Shown in pieces: positions 60,748 through 64,000 of a stretch of DNA of 64,000 nt. The notes under the pieces are model-generated. The model was not told the origin of the DNA. It did no database searches and saw nothing but the letters and a program-made list of their open reading frames with translations. Each line of letters starts with the position of its first letter. Positions within the stretch are counted from its first letter, which is position 1. The position numbers and the translations under genes were made by a program. This DNA comes from Algisphaera agarilytica (lineage in GTDB: Bacteria > Planctomycetota > Phycisphaerae > Phycisphaerales > Phycisphaeraceae): positions 2,424,836 to 2,488,835 of the forward strand of contig NZ_JACHGY010000001.1 in the NCBI RefSeq assembly GCF_014207595.1, given 5' to 3'.

Positions 60748-61668
60748 TTGTCCACCTCGACCGCATCCCCCTCGCTGCCCGACCTCTCGCAGAGCCCGAC
60801 CATCGACCAGGTCGGCGTCCACGAACGCGTCGCGCGGTTCCAGACCCGCAGCATCAAAAAGTCCGCCAAGATGGACGCGCTGAAGATGGCGCTGAGCATG
60901 ATCGACCTGACCACGCTCTCGGGCATGGACAGCCCCGGCAAGGTCCGCCAGCTCTGCAACAAGGCCAAGCACCTGCACGACGTGGTTGAAGGCTTGCCGA
61001 ACGTCGCGGCGGTGTGCGTGTATCCCACGATGGTGGCGATCGCCAAGGAAGAACTCGAGGGCAGCGGGATTCACCTGGCGTCGGTCGCGACGGGCTTCCC
61101 CGCCGGGCAGGTGCCGTTGTCCGCCAAGCTGGACGACACGAAAAAAGCGGTTGATGCCGGCGCGGACGAGATCGACATGGTGATCAGCCGCGGCGAGTTT
61201 CTCCGGGGCAACTACAGCTTCGTCTTCGATGAGATCGTGAAGGTGAAAGAAGCCTGCGGCGAAGCGCACCTCAAGGTCATCCTCGAGACCGGCGAGCTGT
61301 CGACCTACGACAACGTACGCAAGGCCAGCGACCTGGCGATGCACGCCGGGGCCGACTTCATCAAGACCAGCACCGGCACGATCAGCCCCGCGGCGACGCT
61401 CCCCGTTACGCTGGTCATGCTCGAAGCCATCCGCGACTTCTACTACGACACCGGCAAGATGATCGGCATGAAGCCCGCCGGCGGCATCAAGAACGCCAAG
61501 CTCGCCCTGCAATACCTCGTCATGGTCCGCGAAACGCTCGGCCAGGCCTGGCTCAGCCCCGACTGGTTCCGCTTCGGCGCGTCCAGCCTCGCCAACGACG
61601 TACTCATGCAGATCGTCAAACAGCAAACCGGGGCGTATCAGTCGGCGGATTACTTCTCTTTGGATTAA
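60748..61668 (+). CDS. deoC: Deoxyribose-phosphate aldolase
   Basis: 306 residues from TTG 60748, 6 nt after GGAG. The DeoC core includes VCVYPTMV, VATGFPAGQ, DEIDMVISRGEFL and the Schiff base Lys in DFIKTSTGT, then KPAGGIK. The N-terminal ~70 residues are extended. It splits 2-deoxyribose-5-phosphate to acetaldehyde and glyceraldehyde-3-phosphate. Next to two aldehyde dehydrogenases, which would oxidise the acetaldehyde. This pairing also occurs in fucose/rhamnose-type loci. Confidence 0.93.
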   Translation: MSTSTASPSLPDLSQSPTIDQVGVHERVARFQTRSIKKSAKMDALKMALSMIDLTTLSGMDSPGKVRQLCNKAKHLHDVVEGLPNVAAVCVYPTMVAIAKEELEGSGIHLASVATGFPAGQVPLSAKLDDTKKAVDAGADEIDMVISRGEFLRGNYSFVFDEIVKVKEACGEAHLKVILETGELSTYDNVRKASDLAMHAGADFIKTSTGTISPAATLPVTLVMLEAIRDFYYDTGKMIGMKPAGGIKNAKLALQYLVMVRETLGQAWLSPDWFRFGASSLANDVLMQIVKQQTGAYQSADYFSLD

Positions 61669-61678
61669 GGCAGGTGTT

Positions 61679-61758
61679 GCCGCAGATTGCGCAGACGACT
61701 GCAGATTAATATCAAAATGTTTTGTCTTTAATCGGCGAATATCTGTGAAATCTGCGGC
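61679..61758. repeat. Phrase-built inverted repeat E (CCGCAGATT type)
   Basis: Left arm 61679-61710 (GCCGCAGATT.., CTGCAGATTAAT), right arm 61731-61758 (ATATCTGTGAAATCTGCGGC), ~20-nt loop. Lies between deoC and the first ALDH gene. Phrase close to element C. Confidence 0.8.
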
Positions 61759-61797
61759 GAATAAACAACACAGGCAAAAGCTACGAAAGCAAAATCG

Positions 61798-63270
61798 ATG
61801 ACCGCATCACCCACCCTCAACTTCGACACCGACTGGTCCTACGACCCCGCGCCCGAATCGACCAGCCACGCGCAGATCGACGAGCAGTACGGCCTGTTCA
61901 TCGGCGGCCAATTCGTCGCGCCTCAGTCCGGCAAATACTTCGACACGCTCAGCCCCAGCAGCGAACAGAAGCTCGCGTCCGTCGCCGAGGCGGGGCAGGC
62001 GGATGTCGACGCGGCGGTGGCGGCGGCCCGCCAAGCCTACGACAACGTGTGGTCCAAGATGCCCGCGGCGGACCGCGGCAAGTACCTCTACCGCATCGCA
62101 CGCATCCTGCAGGAGCGGGCCCGCGAGTTCGCGGTCATCGAATCGATGGACGGCGGCAAGCCCATCCGCGAGTCGCGCGACATCGATATCCCGCTCGCTG
62201 CGGCCCACTTCTTCTACTACGCCGGCTGGGCGGACAAACTCGACTACACCTTCCCCGGCTCGAAGAAGCCCCAGCCCGTCGGCGTCGCGGGGCAGGTCAT
62301 CCCTTGGAACTTCCCGCTGCTGATGGCGGCGTGGAAACTCGCCCCCGCCCTGGCGTGCGGCAACACGGTCGTGCTCAAGCCCGCCGAGACCACGCCGCTG
62401 ACCGCGCTCAAGCTCGCGGAAGTCATCCGTGATGCCGAGCTGCCCGAGGGTGTGGTCAACATCGTCACCGGCGCGGGCGCGACGGGCGCGGCGCTGGTCG
62501 AACACCCCGGCGTGGACAAGGTCGCCTTCACCGGCAGCACCGCGGTGGGTAAACGCATCATGCAGGCCCTGGCTGGCACAAAGAAAAAGTACACGCTCGA
62601 GCTCGGCGGCAAAGCGGCGAACATCGTGTTCGACGATGCCCCGATCGATCAGGCGGTGGAAGGCATCGTCAACGGCATTTTCTTCAACCAGGGACACGTC
62701 TGCTGCGCCGGCTCGCGTCTGCTGGTGCAGGAGTCCATCGCCGACCGTTTGATCCGCAAGCTGCAGGACCGCATGCAGACGCTGATCGTCGGAGATCCGC
62801 TGGACAAGAACACCGACATCGGCGCGATCAACTCCAGCATGCAGCTGGAAAAGATCAACGGCTACCTCGCGCTGGGCAGCGACGACGGGGCCGAGCTCTG
62901 GCAGCCCGAGTGTGCGTTGCCTTCGGGGCAGGGCTACTGGTGCAAGCCGTCGCTGTTCCTGGGCGCCTCGCAGTCCAGCCGGGTGGTGCAGGAGGAGATC
63001 TTCGGCCCGGTGCTGGCGGTACAGACCTTCCGCACGGTCGAAGAAGCTGTGACCAAAGCCAACAACACGCCCTACGGCTTGTCGGGCGGCGTGTGGACCG
63101 ACAAGGGTTCGAAGATTTTCAAAGTCACCAGCGCGATCAACGCGGGGGTGGTCTGGGCCAACACCTTCAACAAGTTCGACCCCGGCTCGCCGTTCGGCGG
63201 CGTGAAGGAATCGGGCGTCGGACGCGAGGGCGGGCTGCAGGGGCTAAAAGAGTATTGCGTGTTGAACTAA
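61798..63270 (+). CDS. Aldehyde dehydrogenase family protein
   Basis: 490 residues, full length. GxTxxG NAD motif FTGSTAVGK; catalytic Glu in LELGGKAANIVF; catalytic Cys in GHVCCAGSR; and C-terminal FGGVKESGVGREGGLQGL. It oxidises an aldehyde with NAD(P). Placed after deoC, acetaldehyde is the likely substrate; a second ALDH follows at 63734. Ribosome site not obvious. Confidence 0.92.
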   Translation: MTASPTLNFDTDWSYDPAPESTSHAQIDEQYGLFIGGQFVAPQSGKYFDTLSPSSEQKLASVAEAGQADVDAAVAAARQAYDNVWSKMPAADRGKYLYRIARILQERAREFAVIESMDGGKPIRESRDIDIPLAAAHFFYYAGWADKLDYTFPGSKKPQPVGVAGQVIPWNFPLLMAAWKLAPALACGNTVVLKPAETTPLTALKLAEVIRDAELPEGVVNIVTGAGATGAALVEHPGVDKVAFTGSTAVGKRIMQALAGTKKKYTLELGGKAANIVFDDAPIDQAVEGIVNGIFFNQGHVCCAGSRLLVQESIADRLIRKLQDRMQTLIVGDPLDKNTDIGAINSSMQLEKINGYLALGSDDGAELWQPECALPSGQGYWCKPSLFLGASQSSRVVQEEIFGPVLAVQTFRTVEEAVTKANNTPYGLSGGVWTDKGSKIFKVTSAINAGVVWANTFNKFDPGSPFGGVKESGVGREGGLQGLKEYCVLN

Positions 63271-63280
63271 ACGCTGTTTT

Positions 63281-63716
63281 GCTCGGATGGATCGGATGAT
63301 TTCGGATCAAGGCAAACTTGTTTTGGATACCGATGCGTTGACGCATTCCATCATCGGCTGCGCGTTTCGTGTGGCGAACGAGTTAGGCAGCGGTTTTCTG
63401 GAGAAGGTCTACGAGAACGCGTTGCGCATCGAGTTGGAGGCGGCGGGCCACGAGGTCAAACAGCAAACACCGTTGGTGGTGCGTTACCACGGCGAGACGG
63501 TCGGCGAATATGTGGCGGACTTGTTGGTGGACGGCCAGGTTTTAATCGAACTCAAATCTGTTCAATCCATCAGCCCCGCCCACTATGCTCAATGCAAGAA
63601 TTACCTGGCCGCGACAGAGCTGGATGTATGCCTGTTGCTTAATTTTGGCCCGACCAAACTCGAGCACAAACGCATCCTGCGGAACTCATTATCCGATTAA
63701 ATCCGATTCATCCGAG
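63281..63716. repeat. Phrase-built inverted repeat F, carrying the GxxExxY gene
   Basis: Left arm 63281-63307 (CTCGGATGGATCGGATGATT..), right arm 63689-63716 (ATCCGATTAAATCCGATTCA..), inverted copies of an ATCGGAT phrase with a few mismatches. The gene between them starts in the left arm and stops in the right arm. Related in architecture to A-E, none of which contains a gene. Confidence 0.82.
63287..63700 (+). CDS. GxxExxY family protein (nuclease-like, function unknown)
   Basis: 137 residues. Family signature G36-x2-E39-x2-Y42 (GFLEKVYENAL), then a PD-(D/E)xK-like core: D78 in YVADLLVDG and E88-x-K90 in VLIELKSV, the arrangement of RecB-type nucleases. TIGR04256-type proteins have no established function. 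Both ends are encoded by the inverted repeat arms: MDRMISD by the left and SLSD-stop by the right. It separates two aldehyde dehydrogenase genes and is likely an inserted element. Confidence 0.8.
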   Translation: MDRMISDQGKLVLDTDALTHSIIGCAFRVANELGSGFLEKVYENALRIELEAAGHEVKQQTPLVVRYHGETVGEYVADLLVDGQVLIELKSVQSISPAHYAQCKNYLAATELDVCLLLNFGPTKLEHKRILRNSLSD

Positions 63717-63733
63717 CTAAAATCTAATCAATC

Positions 63734-64000
63734 ATGAAACCCACTGAAGAAACCATTGTGGACACCCCCGAAAGCACTGAAGCGCAGCAGCCAGGTTCGC
63801 CGCGGCTGAACGTGCTCAAGACGTACAAGCTGTACATCGGCGGCAAGTTCCCGCGCACCGAGTCGGGCCGGTACTACAAGCTCGAGAGCAACGGCGAGAC
63901 GCTGGCGAACATGTGCCTGTCGTCGCGCAAGGACTTCCGCAACGCGGTGGTCGCGGCGCGGGCGGCGCAGGGCGGCTGGGCCAAGTCGTCGGCGTTTCTG
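63734..64000 (+). CDS. Aldehyde dehydrogenase, second paralogue (partial, cut by window end)
   Basis: 89 codons seen from ATG 63734. After a ~28-residue Thr/Glu/Pro-rich leader comes TYKLYIGGKFPRTESGRYYKL and RKDFRNAVVAARAAQGGWAK, the N-terminal ALDH fold. It is distinct from the ALDH at 61798. The catalytic part lies outside the window. Both probably work with deoC. Confidence 0.85.
   Translation, partial: MKPTEETIVDTPESTEAQQPGSPRLNVLKTYKLYIGGKFPRTESGRYYKLESNGETLANMCLSSRKDFRNAVVAARAAQGGWAKSSAFL

Noticed and set aside
60748-64000. Bacterial microcompartment locus
   Set aside because: deoC and two aldehyde dehydrogenases fit, but no shell protein gene is visible in the window. It may lie beyond the end.

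Overview
The window is GC-rich chromosomal DNA. It looks like a Planctomycetota genome, most probably of the Phycisphaerae type. Supporting signs are two PEP-CTERM surface proteins, Tat-exported Gfo/Idh/MocA oxidoreductases, a 3-keto-glycoside hydrolase (DUF1080), a Cys-type sulfatase, GH2 and GH9 glycoside hydrolases, a GxxExxY protein and many short intergenic hairpin repeats. No rRNA, tRNA, CRISPR array or complete insertion sequence was recognised. The taxonomic call is inference from gene content.

Layout. 1-8.1 kb: a partial TPR-like lipoprotein, then a carbohydrate module of three Gfo/Idh/MocA dehydrogenases (two are tandem Tat-exported paralogues), an SDR, a lipoprotein sugar isomerase/epimerase and a DUF1080 lipoprotein. 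Together these resemble the periplasmic 3-keto-glycoside route (oxidise, hydrolyse, isomerise). 8.1-10.5 kb: a patch of small unknown genes, several AT-rich, between copies of intergenic repeats. 10.6-13.7 kb: a GH9 gene beside an Ldh-family dehydrogenase, with a stray copy of that dehydrogenase's 3' end beyond it. 13.9-21 kb: a PEP-CTERM protein, a retron-type reverse transcriptase with an N-terminal membrane helix, an FmdB-like zinc ribbon, a nucleotidyltransferase, a GH2 enzyme and a second PEP-CTERM protein. 21-24.5 kb: 6-phosphogluconate dehydrogenase, a D-2-hydroxyacid dehydrogenase and a small Cys-repeat secreted protein. 24.6-31.8 kb: LolD and LolC/E-like lipoprotein release genes, lysS, and a rearranged ribosomal operon (rpsP, a methyltransferase-like gene, a trmD-GNAT fusion, rplS). 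32-39 kb: an orphan peptide-ABC ATPase, an HtrA protease, panB, a SulP transporter and a LOG protein. 39-46 kb: a heterodimeric ABC exporter, a GspC/PilP-like protein, and serC with an in-frame GntR-type HTH upstream. 46-50 kb: a choloylglycine-hydrolase family enzyme, an ECF sigma factor overlapping a membrane-protein gene, and a MerC-like protein. 50.3-54 kb: a TetR regulator divergent from a four-gene run (two membrane proteins, a lipoprotein, a B12-binding radical SAM enzyme), with two operator-like palindromes between them. 54-59 kb: a PAS histidine kinase, a sulfatase and a HEAT-repeat protein. 59-64 kb: a deaminase, an alpha/beta hydrolase, deoC, two aldehyde dehydrogenases (the second cut by the window end) and a GxxExxY gene lying between them.

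The two best candidates for something undescribed are (1) the GxxExxY gene at 63.3-63.7 kb, whose first and last codons lie inside the two arms of an inverted repeat built like five gene-free hairpins elsewhere in the window, suggesting an element family with or without a nuclease-like gene, and (2) the membrane-anchored retron-type RT at 14.5-15.5 kb, which has intact catalytic and retron motifs but no recognisable effector or ncRNA.
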